Positions 27,906-37,516 of a stretch of DNA of 64,000 bases are shown one piece after another. This DNA is from Luteococcus japonicus. GTDB taxonomy: Bacteria; Actinomycetota; Actinomycetes; Propionibacteriales; Propionibacteriaceae. Location: the NCBI RefSeq assembly GCF_003752415.1, contig NZ_RKHG01000001.1:434001-498000 (forward strand), read 5' to 3'. The translations under genes and the position numbers were made by a program. Position 1 is the first letter of the stretch; each line of letters opens with the position of its first letter. The notes under the pieces are model-generated. The model did no database searches. It was not told where the DNA came from and saw only the letters and a program-made list of their open reading frames with translations.

Positions 27906-28826
27906 ATGCACCAACCCGCCCGGATCAGCCTGCGCCATGTCGATGCCGAAGGGCGGGCCCATGACCTCGTGGGGGACCTCGTGCTCTCTGACCAGGAACG
28001 GGTGGTGGTGCTCCCCGCCGGCCGCGGGCCGGTGGAGCTTCCGCGCAGCGCCGTCCAGGTCATGCGACGCGTGCCACCGCGCGTGGTGCGTCCCACCTCG
28101 TCCGTGGACGACATGGTGCGGCTCACATCACGGGGATGGCCGGGCACCGAGGTGGTCCGGATGGGTGGCTGGAGCCTGCACGCCGGCGGTGGCTACTCGC
28201 GCCGCGCCAATTCCTGTCATCCGACGGGCGATGCGGAGCGGCCCTTGGACGAGGCGCTGGACGGGCTCAGCGCCTCCTATCGCCACCGCGGGCTGAGGCC
28301 GTGCCTGCAGGTGGCGGCACGGGACCTGACCGGCGACGAGCCGGGCGCCCTGCTGGATGCGGCGCTGGCCGCCCGCGGATGGCACACGGCCACCCCCTCA
28401 AGCGTGATGACGGTAGACCTGCGCGCCGCCCCGTCGGATCCCCCCACACCGCTGGAGTGGTCAACCACGCCCGGGGACATCTGGCTCGGCGTCGACCCCT
28501 CGCAACATCCCGACCGGGTCGAGGTGCTCGCCTCGGCCGACGCCCACTACTCCACCTGGCTGACCGGCGGCAGGGCCGTGGCAGCTGGCCGGATGGCGAT
28601 CACCGACGACTGGGCTGGCCTGAGCTGCCTCGTCGTGGACCCTGCCCTGCGGAGGAACGGACATGGCCGTGCCCTGACCATCGCCATGATGGCCAGGGCA
28701 CGTGAGCTGGGCGCCAGATGGGCCTACCTGCAAGTGGCCGACGAGAATCCACGCGCCCAGCGACTCTACGAATCGCTCGGCTTCCGCGTGCACCACCGCT
28801 ACCACTACCGCGAACTGGTCAGCTGA
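27906..28826 (+). CDS. GNAT-family N-acetyltransferase
   Basis: A 306-residue protein. The C-terminal GNAT domain has the acetyl-CoA loop LVVDPALRRNGHGRALT and the closing ENPRAQRLYESLGF. The N-terminal 180 residues form a second, less conserved region starting RISLRHVDAEGRAHDLVGD. The substrate cannot be predicted. It is divergent from the CDF-like gene with a 31-base shared spacer. Confidence 0.82.
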   Translation: MHQPARISLRHVDAEGRAHDLVGDLVLSDQERVVVLPAGRGPVELPRSAVQVMRRVPPRVVRPTSSVDDMVRLTSRGWPGTEVVRMGGWSLHAGGGYSRRANSCHPTGDAERPLDEALDGLSASYRHRGLRPCLQVAARDLTGDEPGALLDAALAARGWHTATPSSVMTVDLRAAPSDPPTPLEWSTTPGDIWLGVDPSQHPDRVEVLASADAHYSTWLTGGRAVAAGRMAITDDWAGLSCLVVDPALRRNGHGRALTIAMMARARELGARWAYLQVADENPRAQRLYESLGFRVHHRYHYRELVS

Positions 28827-29234
28827 GGATCCGGGTCTGGAAGGGGTAGCGGTAGTCCTCTCCCTGCAGGGACTTCAGGGTGCCGCGCAGGTGGCACCAG
28901 ACCTGCATGATCGTGGTCACGATGAAGATGATCGCGGCCACCGGCGAGCCGATGATGGTGAAGACCAGGATCCAGGCGACGACATTGGCCAGGGTGAGCC
29001 AGATGTTGAAGTTGAAGGCGCTGGCCGCCGCGCGGCGCACGTAGGGGAGCGGTCCTTGTACAGGAGCCACATCACGAGCGGCCCCAGGAAGGGCAGTGAC
29101 CCCACGCTGAAGACCAGCGCGATCAGCGTCGAGCCGTGGGCAAGGGCGGCCGCGCTGCGATCCTCGGTGGGGATCACATAGTGCTGGCCGTACTGGTTCG
29201 GGTAGGCATTGTTGGGGTAGCCGTAGTTGCTCAT
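28819..29234 (-). pseudogene. DUF4870 membrane protein with a frameshift
   Basis: Two frames together make one DUF4870 protein. The first (from ATG 29234) reads MSNYGYPNN...GPLVMWLLYKDRSP, and the second continues YVRRAAASAFNFNIWLTLANV to the stop at 28819. The break is at the G run around 29045-29050, where one base appears to be missing. It may be a true pseudogene or an assembly error. The stop region overlaps the acetyltransferase gene on the other strand by eight bases. Confidence 0.75.
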
Positions 29235-29372
29235 GACTCCATGGTGACCCAGTCCAAGGCCGCCATGGGGCCGCCCACGGGGTGGACCGGGGTGCACTCA
29301 GGGAATGATCCGGGGCGGCCGGTGCTTCCGGGAGCCCCTCCGTAGAGCCCTTGCCCCGCTAGGGTCTTCGGC

Positions 29373-29531
29373 ATGTTCTTGTTCGTCGCCGCCGGGCTCG
29401 TCCTGCTCGCACTGCCACTGTTGGTGTTGCTGGTGTGGTCTGCCGCACGCGAAGCGCATCTGCGGCAGGAGCTACGACGCAAGGCCCTGTCCACACCCCA
29501 CACCCTGCTCGACCAGCAGGATTCCGAGTGA
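29373..29531 (+). CDS. Small membrane protein, 52 residues
   Basis: A short gene encoding MFLFVAAGLVLLALPLLVLL followed by a charged helix (REAHLRQELRRKALS). One membrane segment with the C-terminus inside is expected. TAGGGT sits seven bases before the ATG, fitting a leaderless transcript. Function unknown; actinobacterial codon use is normal. Confidence 0.55.
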   Translation: MFLFVAAGLVLLALPLLVLLVWSAAREAHLRQELRRKALSTPHTLLDQQDSE

Positions 29532-29582
29532 CTGCCGTGGAGGGATGCCGGTGCACCGCCTGGGGCGGTCCGAGCCGGGTCG

Positions 29583-30335
29583 TCAGAGCTTGCGGCGCAG
29601 CTTGGTCAGGGTGACCTCGTCGAGGCCCAAACCTTCGCGGAGATAGCCGTCGAGGCCGCCGTACCCAGCGGCCACCTCGTCGAGACCGGCCTGTAGGAAG
29701 GCCAGGTCAACCCGGTTCATCGGGCGGTTGCGGCGGGCCAGGCGTCGGCCCCCACGCAGTGTGTCGGTGCGCCACCGGAAGGTGGCCATGTGGTCAACCA
29801 GGGGCTGGCTGGCCAAGTAGTCGGCCCGGATCTGGGCCAGCGAGTCACCATGGACATGTTGCAGGAGAAGTGCGATCCATCCGGTGCGATCCTTGCCGTC
29901 CGTGCAGTGGAAGAGCACGGCACCCGGTTCATCGGCGATCAACAGCAGGGTCTGGGCGATGCGCTGAAGCTGGCCCTGGTCAGTGACCATCCGGCGATAG
30001 CGGGCCTTCATCGCCTCGATCGTGTCGGCCTCGGTGATCCGCTGCCCAGGGGTCGTGTGTCCCGTGCCGTGCAGGTCCACGAGGGTGTTGCGGATCCCCT
30101 CAACATGGGGGTCGGGGAAGTTCGCGGCGACCTCCTGGGTGCGCAGGTCGATGACGAGCCGGATCCCGAGTTCCGTCAGCCGCCGACGATCCGACGCAGT
30201 GGCCCCCCAGAGCAGTGACGAGCGATAGACGCCCGTTCCGGGACGGGTCGTCGACGTCACGGGGCGCAGGTTGTACACACCAAAGGGGACGTGGACGCGG
30301 GTGGTCATGGCACGCAGCACCGACAGGCCGTTCAT
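29583..30335 (-). CDS. Tyrosine/lipid phosphatase (LipA/PtpB-like)
   Basis: A 251-residue phosphatase with the P-loop HCTDGKDRTG, the signature (Cys, Arg and the extra Lys-Asp) of the Listeria LipA and Mycobacterium PtpB group, which act on phosphotyrosine and phosphoinositides. The N-terminus FGVYNLRPVTSTTRPGTGVY is typical. No signal peptide. The start is chosen at 30335, where TAGGGT is about nine bases upstream. Last gene of a run of five on this strand. Confidence 0.85.
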   Translation of the reverse strand: MNGLSVLRAMTTRVHVPFGVYNLRPVTSTTRPGTGVYRSSLLWGATASDRRRLTELGIRLVIDLRTQEVAANFPDPHVEGIRNTLVDLHGTGHTTPGQRITEADTIEAMKARYRRMVTDQGQLQRIAQTLLLIADEPGAVLFHCTDGKDRTGWIALLLQHVHGDSLAQIRADYLASQPLVDHMATFRWRTDTLRGGRRLARRNRPMNRVDLAFLQAGLDEVAAGYGGLDGYLREGLGLDEVTLTKLRRKL

Positions 30336-30366
30336 GGCCCCGACCCTACCGGGCAGCTGCGCCCGG

Positions 30367-31287
30367 TCAGGGCCAACCGGGATGGGCCCGCTCGTTGGCC
30401 AGGTTGCCCCGGGCGCGCTCCTCCCAGACACCATGCCCGTGCTCCGTGTGGAAGATCCGGTCCTGGGCAAGGAAGGTGTCCAGCACATGCCCCCGGCCGC
30501 TGCGCCAGTCCTGGGGAGAGACATGTGCGTACTCCAGCCGGATGTCCCGCACGCTGACGTGGTAGCGCCCGGGCACGCTGGCGAGGATGGCCATGTCCGC
30601 GTCACTGACCCGGGCTCCCGCGGCATCACCCGGCGCCGGGCGGTGGTCCACGGTGAGGAGGACAAGGCCCTCCACCTCGCGTACAAGGTCGGCGGGCGCT
30701 CCGACGGCGCCGAGGGTCTCTACGGCCCACCGGGCCGAGGCGCGTTCGTCCTCGCCCGCCCGTCCTTTGTAGACGACGTCGTGGAAGATCGCCGCCAACC
30801 GCTCCGCCACCGGTGCCGTCTTCAGACCGTCTGCTTGCGCCAGCGTCTCCAGGTGACGCAGCATCTCGTCGACATGACGCAGGTCGTGGTACCGCCGGGC
30901 CGGCTCGGTGTGGGCCTCGACGAGGGCGTCCACCGCCGCCGTCACCAGGTGTGGTCCGGCGCCCCATCCGGCCAGCAGTTCCTCGGCCACCGTGGACACC
31001 CGGGCGCGAGCGCGTCGCCGCCTGGGGGCGTGGTCCGCCGGCAGGACCCGCAGGCCACCGGTGCGAAGCCGCAGCACCAGGTCTCGCTCGTCGAGGAGGG
31101 TCGCCCCTTGGGCGAGAGCGGGCTCCCAACGGTCGACGGCGAGGTCGTAGTGGTCATGGTCGAATCCGCGAGGATCCAGACCGAGGGTGAGCGCGAAGTC
31201 GTGGAGTTCCCACAGGCTCGCGTCGCTGACCAGGTGGCCATAGACGGTGCCGTGTGCCGGCCAGCGTGGCGTGTCGACAAGGATCAC
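30367..31287 (-). CDS. DUF4031-HD domain fusion protein
   Basis: A 306-residue protein with two parts. Residues 1-90 are a DUF4031 domain (MILVDTPRWPAHGTVYGHL, SDASLWELHDFA, DHYDLAVDRW). Residues 110-300 form an HD-type region with RYHDLRHVDEML, AIFHDVVYKG and a late D, the metal-binding pattern of HD hydrolases. It overlaps the oxidase gene by four bases (ATGA). The substrate is unknown; nucleotide or phosphate ester hydrolysis is likely. Confidence 0.75.
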   Translation of the reverse strand: MILVDTPRWPAHGTVYGHLVSDASLWELHDFALTLGLDPRGFDHDHYDLAVDRWEPALAQGATLLDERDLVLRLRTGGLRVLPADHAPRRRRARARVSTVAEELLAGWGAGPHLVTAAVDALVEAHTEPARRYHDLRHVDEMLRHLETLAQADGLKTAPVAERLAAIFHDVVYKGRAGEDERASARWAVETLGAVGAPADLVREVEGLVLLTVDHRPAPGDAAGARVSDADMAILASVPGRYHVSVRDIRLEYAHVSPQDWRSGRGHVLDTFLAQDRIFHTEHGHGVWEERARGNLANERAHPGWP

Positions 31288-34226
31288 CGGGTGAGCTCCT
31301 CCAGCAGAAGGACCACGGACTCGAAGGGCTTGCCGGTGGCCTGCCGCAAGCCCATCTCGCAGGTGCGGTTCGAAGAGACATAGGCTTGGCTGTCACCCAG
31401 GTCCGCCAGCTCCTGCTCCGTGGCCGAGGCGACGAGCTCTGGGTGCAGCAGCCCCCGATCCCCGGCCGTGCCACAGCAGGCCTGTGCAATGGGCACATGG
31501 ACCGTGCGGGCCAGCGCCTCGCAGATCCGCAGCATGTCCGCGGCCTGTCCCAGCTGGCGTGCCGAACACCCGGTGTGCACCGTGACCTGGTCCAGGCGGC
31601 GCGACACCTCGAGCGTCGGCAACAACTCGGCCGCCCATCGAGTCGGATCCATCACCTGCACCGCGGCGAAGCGCTCAGCCAGATCCGCAGGAAGGTGCGA
31701 TGGCAGTTCCTGGATGAGCGCCTGGGCGCAGGACGAGGCATCGATCACCACAGGGAGGCGCCCCTCCTCGCTCCAGGCGAGCAGGGCACGCGCCATCCGG
31801 ACGTACATCGCGTCACGGGCGTCGGGGTATCCCTTGCTGCCGAAGGGGGTGCCGCAGCACAGGCCGTCGACGTCGTCGGGAATCCACACCGGCCGTCCCG
31901 CCCGGGCAGAGACACTGACCAGGGCTTCGGACAGCCCCAGGCCGCCCTGGACCCCCGGGTCCCGCCCGAAGATCCGGTTCACGCAGGCGGGGAAGTAGAC
32001 GGCACAGGCCTCCTGGCTTGCCGTCCGAGGCAGTTTCCGCGCGGCGGGCCGGGGCATGGGTCCGGCCACCGAAGGCACGAGGTCCGCGCTGGCAACCCGT
32101 CGCAAGGCCCCCGTCACCAGTGCCAATGGTTCCGTGCCCACACGCTGCTGGACGAGGTCGGCGGCCGTGACCGCCGCCCGGGCAACTGCACTGACGGGCC
32201 CCCAATGGTCAGACATCCAGGAAGCGGTGCGCTGGCTCGTGGGGGAGGCCTGGGCGACACGCAGGGACTTCATCATCGCGCCGGTGTCGATGCCGTACGG
32301 ACAGGCCTCCGCGCACGAGGAATCCACGGCACAGGTCTCCACGGCCTCGTACCGGTACTCGTCCAACAGGGCCCGGGTCAGTGGGGAATCAGGCTCCTGA
32401 CGAGCCATCTCCCGCCGCAAGGCGATCCGCTGGCGTGGTGTCGTGGTGACATTGCGACTGGGGCAGACCGGCTCGCAGAAGCCGCATTCGACGCATCCGT
32501 CTATCACCGGGTCCGCCAGCGGATCCTGCTTGAAACGCTTCAGGTGCACCTGCGGATCCTTGGTGAGCATCACATCCCTGCCCAGGACACCGTGTGGATC
32601 CGCCAGCTGCTTGATCCGCCACATCATGCCGGTGACCCGTTCGCCCCATTCACGTTCCACGAAGGGCGCCATGTTGATGCCGGTGCCGTGTTCGGCCTTC
32701 AAGGACCCCTGGTACTTGTCCACCACCAGCGTCGCGAAGGCCTCCATGAAGTCCGAGTACTGCTGGCGTCCCTCGGGCGTCGCGAGGTGGGTGGCCAGGG
32801 TGAAGTGCATGTTTCCGTAGGCGGCATGCCCCACCACCTGCGGGTTGAAGCCATGGTGCGTCAGCAGTGCCGACAGGTCCCGCACACCCTCCGCGAGCCG
32901 GTCGGTGGGAAAGCAGACGTCCTCGTTGACATTGACGGCACCGACGGGCTTGTTGAGGGCCATGTCACTGGCCAGACCGCTACGGACCCGCCAGCCGAGG
33001 GCCATGACTGCCGGGTCCGTGCTCAGGATCACGGGCAGCAGCGGAGACAGGGGAGCGGCGCACCGACGCATCTGCTCCTGCAGTGCCTCGATCTCGGCCT
33101 CGTCCTGCCCACCGAATTCCACCAGCAGGGAGACACCGTCGGGCGGCAATGTGGCCCAGTCGGCCGGCGCTCCCGGCAACCGGGAAGCGGCGGAGACCAG
33201 GCTGGAGGACATCATCATCTCCACCGCCTCGGCACCGAGTTCGCGCACCTGGGTCACCAGCTCCACGGCGGATGCGGCATCAGGGAGGTGCACCCAGCCC
33301 AGTCCCAGGACAGGGGGGATCGGCAAGGTGTCCATCACGACCTCCGCGATGAAGGCCAGGGTTCCTTCGGAACCCACCAGCAGGCGTCGGAAGATCTCCA
33401 GGGGGGTGCTGCCATCCAGCAGGGCTCGCATCGTGTAGCCGGTGGTGTTGCGGATCGAGTACTTGCGACGCAGGAAGTCCGTCAGTTGCGGATCTTCCAG
33501 GACCTCTCGTCGCAGCTCCATCAGCCCCTGGGCGAGGGCCGGTTCGGCGCTCGCGAAGCGCTCTTCGGCATCGGGGGCGGCGGTGTCGATGATCGTGCCC
33601 GAGGCGGTGACGAAGGTGGCCGAGCGCAGGGTGGCATAGGCGCTGCGCTCCATCCGGCAGCGCATCCCGGCGGCATTGTTGGCCACCACTCCGCCGAGAC
33701 ATGCCGCACGCGCGCTTGCCGGATCCGGGCCGAGCCGTCGGCCGTGGCGTGCAAGCACGGCATTCGCGTGCTCGAGGACGGTTCCAGGCCGGGCGCGAAG
33801 GGTCTGGCCGTCCTCCTCCACCACCATCCCGGACCAGTGCCGACGCACGTCCACGAGCACGCCGTCGCACTGGGACTGCCCGGACAGGCTGGTGCCACCG
33901 GCCCGGAAGGTGGCGTTGAGGCCATGCTCGGCACAGTGGCGGAGCACGGCCGCGACCTGCTCGGCGGTGCGTGGGCTGACGACGACTTGGGGGACCAGCC
34001 GGTAGGGGCTCGCATCGCTGGCATGCCTGACCAGGTCCGATGCGCGGGCGTGCACCTGTTCCTCTCCCAGAAGGGCTTCCATGGCCCGGCGCAGGTCCGG
34101 GTGACTGCCACCGGCCAAGGATGGGTCCAGCCGATCCTCCGCGGGCGCGCAGGACGCGTCGATCACGCGGTGCAGCCCCCGGCGGCCAGGCTGCGGGGCG
34201 CTTGCGGACTGCGTGTCAACTTCCAT
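31284..34226 (-). CDS. FAD-linked oxidase with Fe-S domain (D-lactate/2-hydroxyacid dehydrogenase, YdiJ-like)
   Basis: A 980-residue flavoprotein. The N-terminal FAD-binding-4 domain has TFRAGGTSLSGQSQ and GGVVANNAAGMRCR; next come the FAD-oxidase C domain with YGNMHFT and HGTGINMAPFVERE, a 4Fe-4S segment (ECGFCEPVCPSRN, SSCAEACPYGID), and a CCG domain with CCGTPFGSKG and ACCGTAGDRG. This single-chain layout is that of YdiJ-type D-2-hydroxyglutarate or D-lactate dehydrogenases feeding electrons to quinone. In propionibacteria lactate is a main substrate, which fits. Confidence 0.88.
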   Translation of the reverse strand: MEVDTQSASAPQPGRRGLHRVIDASCAPAEDRLDPSLAGGSHPDLRRAMEALLGEEQVHARASDLVRHASDASPYRLVPQVVVSPRTAEQVAAVLRHCAEHGLNATFRAGGTSLSGQSQCDGVLVDVRRHWSGMVVEEDGQTLRARPGTVLEHANAVLARHGRRLGPDPASARAACLGGVVANNAAGMRCRMERSAYATLRSATFVTASGTIIDTAAPDAEERFASAEPALAQGLMELRREVLEDPQLTDFLRRKYSIRNTTGYTMRALLDGSTPLEIFRRLLVGSEGTLAFIAEVVMDTLPIPPVLGLGWVHLPDAASAVELVTQVRELGAEAVEMMMSSSLVSAASRLPGAPADWATLPPDGVSLLVEFGGQDEAEIEALQEQMRRCAAPLSPLLPVILSTDPAVMALGWRVRSGLASDMALNKPVGAVNVNEDVCFPTDRLAEGVRDLSALLTHHGFNPQVVGHAAYGNMHFTLATHLATPEGRQQYSDFMEAFATLVVDKYQGSLKAEHGTGINMAPFVEREWGERVTGMMWRIKQLADPHGVLGRDVMLTKDPQVHLKRFKQDPLADPVIDGCVECGFCEPVCPSRNVTTTPRQRIALRREMARQEPDSPLTRALLDEYRYEAVETCAVDSSCAEACPYGIDTGAMMKSLRVAQASPTSQRTASWMSDHWGPVSAVARAAVTAADLVQQRVGTEPLALVTGALRRVASADLVPSVAGPMPRPAARKLPRTASQEACAVYFPACVNRIFGRDPGVQGGLGLSEALVSVSARAGRPVWIPDDVDGLCCGTPFGSKGYPDARDAMYVRMARALLAWSEEGRLPVVIDASSCAQALIQELPSHLPADLAERFAAVQVMDPTRWAAELLPTLEVSRRLDQVTVHTGCSARQLGQAADMLRICEALARTVHVPIAQACCGTAGDRGLLHPELVASATEQELADLGDSQAYVSSNRTCEMGLRQATGKPFESVVLLLEELTR

Positions 34227-34253
34227 GGGGGTCCTCCAGTGGTTTGGGTGGAT

Positions 34254-34685
34254 TCACGGCTCGACCAGTCGGCAGGCCCCCAGCACGAGCCCGGCGCCGG
34301 AACATGCCACCAGGACGCTGACGAAGGTGCCGATGATGAACCTCTCGGCGGCACCCGTGGTGGTGGCCTTCAGTTCGGGATAGCGGGCCAGGCCCTTCAT
34401 GGCCAGGCAGATGGCGATGGCTTCCGGGTAGTGGGCCACCAGGCCGGCATAGATCGCCAGCCGCTCCAGCCGCCCGATCCATGCTCCGCCGCGCAGCTGC
34501 GTCGCCGCAGCCACAACGCCCGCTGGCTGGGAGTCGGCGGACGCCTCGGCACCGCGGGGAGAAACCGTGCTGCGGTCGACCCGGCGAAAGACGGCCTGGA
34601 CCACCGGCGCTCCCACCAGGACGACGACCACGCCGCCGACCATGACCACCAGGGCCTGGAGCGCTCCGGACAGAAGCGGGCTCAT
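34254..34685 (-). CDS. Small membrane protein next to SatD-like gene
   Basis: A 143-residue protein with three hydrophobic segments: ALVVMVGGVVVVLVGAPVV, RLERLAIYAGLVAHY and GTFVSVLVACSGAGLVLGA. It overlaps the SatD-like gene by four bases and shows KATTTGAAERFIIGTF between segments. A similar pair of a SatD-like protein and a small membrane protein is known from several Gram-positive bacteria; its function is not established. Confidence 0.65.
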   Translation of the reverse strand: MSPLLSGALQALVVMVGGVVVVLVGAPVVQAVFRRVDRSTVSPRGAEASADSQPAGVVAAATQLRGGAWIGRLERLAIYAGLVAHYPEAIAICLAMKGLARYPELKATTTGAAERFIIGTFVSVLVACSGAGLVLGACRLVEP

Positions 34686-35389
34686 GCCGCACCACCCGTC
34701 CCGGAGCCCAGCCCCTCCTGGAGCGATCCGAGCAGTCCGGCGCACAGCTCCCGCCCGCGCACACCCACCTCCCAGCCGGCTCGCTGGTGCCGCTGACTGG
34801 CGGCCGACGGGCTGATCCCCAGGCGTTGCGCCGCCTGGCCCACACCGATGCCTTCGTCGAGCAGTTCCACGATCTGCCACCCTTCCACGCTTCGCCCCTT
34901 CAGGAGGCCCTCCAGCAGCCACAGCGCCGATTCCGCGTCGTGCAGCGCCCGCTGCGTGTCCCTTCTGTCGTCACCATAGGGGCCGGCACCGACATTGCCG
35001 GCCCTGCCCGGACGCTGGCACTCCAGGGCCAGCCCGGTGGGGGTGGAGTGGGCTCGCTCGATGGCGGCACGGGCCGCCAGGTAGGCGCCCCCGCGGGCGC
35101 TGCGGGTGGAGCGCGGAAGCGGTGACTCGACGCCTCCCAGCCCAATGCCGATTCGCCAGTCACCGAGCCGTACCAGTTGCTCGAACACCGTGAGGACCAT
35201 GTCCGGGTTGGGCAGCAGCAGCTGAAGCTCATCCCCGGCGGTGCGTTCAGCCGGGAGGAGTTCCTGGCCTCGCAGGCCGTGCTCCAGGGCGGCCAGCGCC
35301 TCGGGGACTCGATCCTCGGATCGACGTGAGTGTCGCTGGTCGGCGGTCACGGCGAACACGCTCGTGAAGTCTGGATCCTTCATGTTCAC
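34682..35389 (-). CDS. SatD-like regulator
   Basis: A 235-residue protein. The N-terminal SatD-type region has VFAVTADQRHSRRSEDRVPE, TAGDELQLLLPNPDMVL and WRIGIGLGGVE. The C-terminus has a helix-turn-helix (IGVGQAAQRLGISPSAASQR), so it is probably an autoregulated transcription factor. SatD was first seen in the Streptococcus acid-tolerance locus satCDE. The start is GTG 35389 or ATG 35383. The dyad at 35393 sits at its promoter. Confidence 0.7.
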   Translation of the reverse strand: MNMKDPDFTSVFAVTADQRHSRRSEDRVPEALAALEHGLRGQELLPAERTAGDELQLLLPNPDMVLTVFEQLVRLGDWRIGIGLGGVESPLPRSTRSARGGAYLAARAAIERAHSTPTGLALECQRPGRAGNVGAGPYGDDRRDTQRALHDAESALWLLEGLLKGRSVEGWQIVELLDEGIGVGQAAQRLGISPSAASQRHQRAGWEVGVRGRELCAGLLGSLQEGLGSGTGGAA

Positions 35390-35392
35390 ATC

Positions 35393-35410
35393 TTAAGCCT
35401 GAGTCCTTAA
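35393..35410. promoter_or_regulatory. TTAAG-N8-CTTAA dyad between satD-like gene and tpx
   Basis: TTAAG (35393-35397) and CTTAA (35406-35410) form an inverted repeat in the 53-base gap between divergent genes. It is unusually A+T-rich for this genome. It is a good candidate operator for the SatD-like protein, possibly touching the tpx promoter. Confidence 0.4.
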
Positions 35411-35442
35411 CACGTCGAGACCGGCTGTGCTAGACAAGAGGC

Positions 35443-35940
35443 ATGGCTACCACTGCATTCAAGGGCACCCCGGTCAACACCTCCGGCGAACTGCCCACCG
35501 TCGGATCCTCCGCCCCCGCCTTCGACCTCGTCGGCGCAGACCTGTCGCCCGTGACCTCCGAGTCGCTGGCCAGCAAGCGCGTCGTGCTCAACATCTTCCC
35601 CAGCGTCGACACCGGTGTCTGTGCCACCAGCGTGCGCAAGTTCAATGAGCTGGCTGCCGGCCTCGAGAACACGACCGTCATCAATGTCAGCAAGGACCTC
35701 CCCTTCGCGCAGGCCCGCTTCTGCGGCGCCGAGGGCATCGAGAACGTGACCGTCGGCTCGGACTTCCGCGGCAGCTTCGCCGACGACTACGGCGTCCTCC
35801 AGACCGAGGGCCCGCTCCAGGGCCTGCTGGCACGCGCCGTGGTGGTCATCGATGCCGACGGCACCGTGCTGCACTCGCAGCTGGTTCCTGAGATCACCAC
35901 CGAGCCCGACTACGACGCGGCCGTCGCAGCCCTCGGCTGA
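35443..35940 (+). CDS. tpx: Thiol peroxidase (Tpx)
   Basis: A 165-residue atypical 2-Cys peroxiredoxin that reduces lipid and hydrogen peroxide with thioredoxin. The peroxidatic cysteine C60 lies in [14 protein letters not shown] and the resolving C94 in [19 protein letters not shown] and [13 protein letters not shown] are family-typical. Its 3' end overlaps the convergent Hsp70-like gene by 31 bases. Confidence 0.96.
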   Translation: MATTAFKGTPVNTSGELPTVGSSAPAFDLVGADLSPVTSESLASKRVVLNIFPSVDTGVCATSVRKFNELAAGLENTTVINVSKDLPFAQARFCGAEGIENVTVGSDFRGSFADDYGVLQTEGPLQGLLARAVVVIDADGTVLHSQLVPEITTEPDYDAAVAALG

Positions 35941-37415
35941 GCCGTCACGCTGAATCCGTCGTCCAGATCGGTCACCCGCACGGTGATGATCCCGTGGGGA
36001 TCCACCGTGTAGACCTCCTCGACAAGATGCCCCTGCTCCAGGCGCACCACCGGCGCCTGGAGCAGGTCTTGTCCGCGGCGAAGTTCGGGGTCGAAGGGGA
36101 AGATGAGCTCACCACGCGGTGACAGGTCCCCGACGGGTTGTCCGGCATCGTCGAGGCGCCCGTACTCCACGAAGCGGAACCACCCGATGTTGTGCGCCGC
36201 ACGGTAGCGGCGGGTCACCACCACCTCGTCGGTGACGCTGACCCGGTGGTCCGGCGCCAGGATCGCGTCGAAGCGCACCTCGCGCCCCGCATCCCCCTCC
36301 CGGAAGACGCCGAAGCCGCGGGAGAGCTGCTCGGTGAGGGTGTAGCCCGCCTCCGGGTCTGCGGCAATGGCCAGTCCAATGGCGGTCGAGGCGCCGGGAT
36401 AGGGGGAGCGGCGCACCCTCCGTCCGAAGCGTTCGCGCAGCACCCGTGGCACCAGGGGCAGGCCCGATGAGCCGCCCACCAGGTACAGCCCCGCGAGGTC
36501 ACTCGCGGCGGCATCCAATCCGGTGACCAGCGGCTCCATGACCTGCAGGCTCTGCTCGACCAGCGGGGTCGAGGCCCGGTAGAAGTCCGCGACATCCAGG
36601 GCCACCATCTGGTCCCCGACCTCGACGCCCAGCCGACGCGTCTGCGGCGTCAGACCCTCCTTGGCCTCGCGGCACTGCTCCACCAGCTCGTCCAGCGCGC
36701 GCTCGGGGAGGTCCTGCTCCCGCACCCCGGCCTTCTCCAGGACCAGGTCCGCCAGCAGCAGGTCGAAGTCATCGCCGCCCAGCCGGTTGATGCCGACGGA
36801 GCCGAGGACCTCATGGTCCGCATTCTCGACACTGACCAGCGAGGCGTCGAAGGTGCCACCGCCCAGGTCATAGACGAGGACGCAGTTGCGTCGTGAGGTC
36901 ACCGTGCGGTGCTGGCGGTGGGTGTACTCGAATCCTGCTGCCGAGGGTTCGTTCAGCATGGCGCCCACCTCGAAGCCGGCTCGCCGGAAGGCCTCCAGGG
37001 TGAGCAGCCGCTGGGCGGTGTGGGCGTGGGCCGGCACGCCGACGACGACCGCTCCGATCGGCTCGCCCTCGGGCAGGGTGGAGGACTGCTGCAAGGCCTC
37101 TCTCAGGGCCGTGAAAAAGCTCGTCACCAGGTGCAGCAGGGCAATCTGCTGCCCGTCGACGTCGATGACGGACTCCAGCGTGAGGTCAGGGTCAGCCAGG
37201 TGACGCTTCACGGAACGAATCAGACGCGCCCCGGAACGCGCGGCGGTCTGGGCCGCGAAGCCGTGGACGAGCTTCCCGTCCACCAGGGCACTCACGGTGG
37301 GGAAGTGGGAGTGATAGTCGTGATCCAGGTCGAGGAAGTCGACGACGGGGTAGTTCCCCCGGTCTGCGACCGCCACGACGGTACGGGTGGTTCCGAAGTC
37401 GATGCCAAGGTGCAT
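35910..37415 (-). CDS. Hsp70-like protein without the lid domain
   Basis: A 501-residue Hsp70 relative. The nucleotide-binding domain has [46 protein letters not shown] and [15 protein letters not shown]. The C-terminal 120 residues form only a beta-sandwich, so the helical lid is absent. Such short Hsp70s are common in actinobacteria and differ from DnaK. The divergent neighbour encodes a large coiled-coil protein that may be a partner. Confidence 0.88.
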   Translation of the reverse strand: MHLGIDFGTTRTVVAVADRGNYPVVDFLDLDHDYHSHFPTVSALVDGKLVHGFAAQTAARSGARLIRSVKRHLADPDLTLESVIDVDGQQIALLHLVTSFFTALREALQQSSTLPEGEPIGAVVVGVPAHAHTAQRLLTLEAFRRAGFEVGAMLNEPSAAGFEYTHRQHRTVTSRRNCVLVYDLGGGTFDASLVSVENADHEVLGSVGINRLGGDDFDLLLADLVLEKAGVREQDLPERALDELVEQCREAKEGLTPQTRRLGVEVGDQMVALDVADFYRASTPLVEQSLQVMEPLVTGLDAAASDLAGLYLVGGSSGLPLVPRVLRERFGRRVRRSPYPGASTAIGLAIAADPEAGYTLTEQLSRGFGVFREGDAGREVRFDAILAPDHRVSVTDEVVVTRRYRAAHNIGWFRFVEYGRLDDAGQPVGDLSPRGELIFPFDPELRRGQDLLQAPVVRLEQGHLVEEVYTVDPHGIITVRVTDLDDGFSVTAQPRAATAAS

Positions 37416-37516
37416 GCCTCAAGCCAACCATGCCGGGCCCTCCTGGGGCGGCGATCCGCCCGGGCCTCGGAACGGGCACGTCGAGCGCCCGCGGATGTGC
37501 TGCCAGAATGGGAGCC

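Noticed and set aside
31254-34796. 1180-codon forward frame opposite the oxidase
   Set aside because: Antisense shadow; the reverse frame has FAD and Fe-S motifs.
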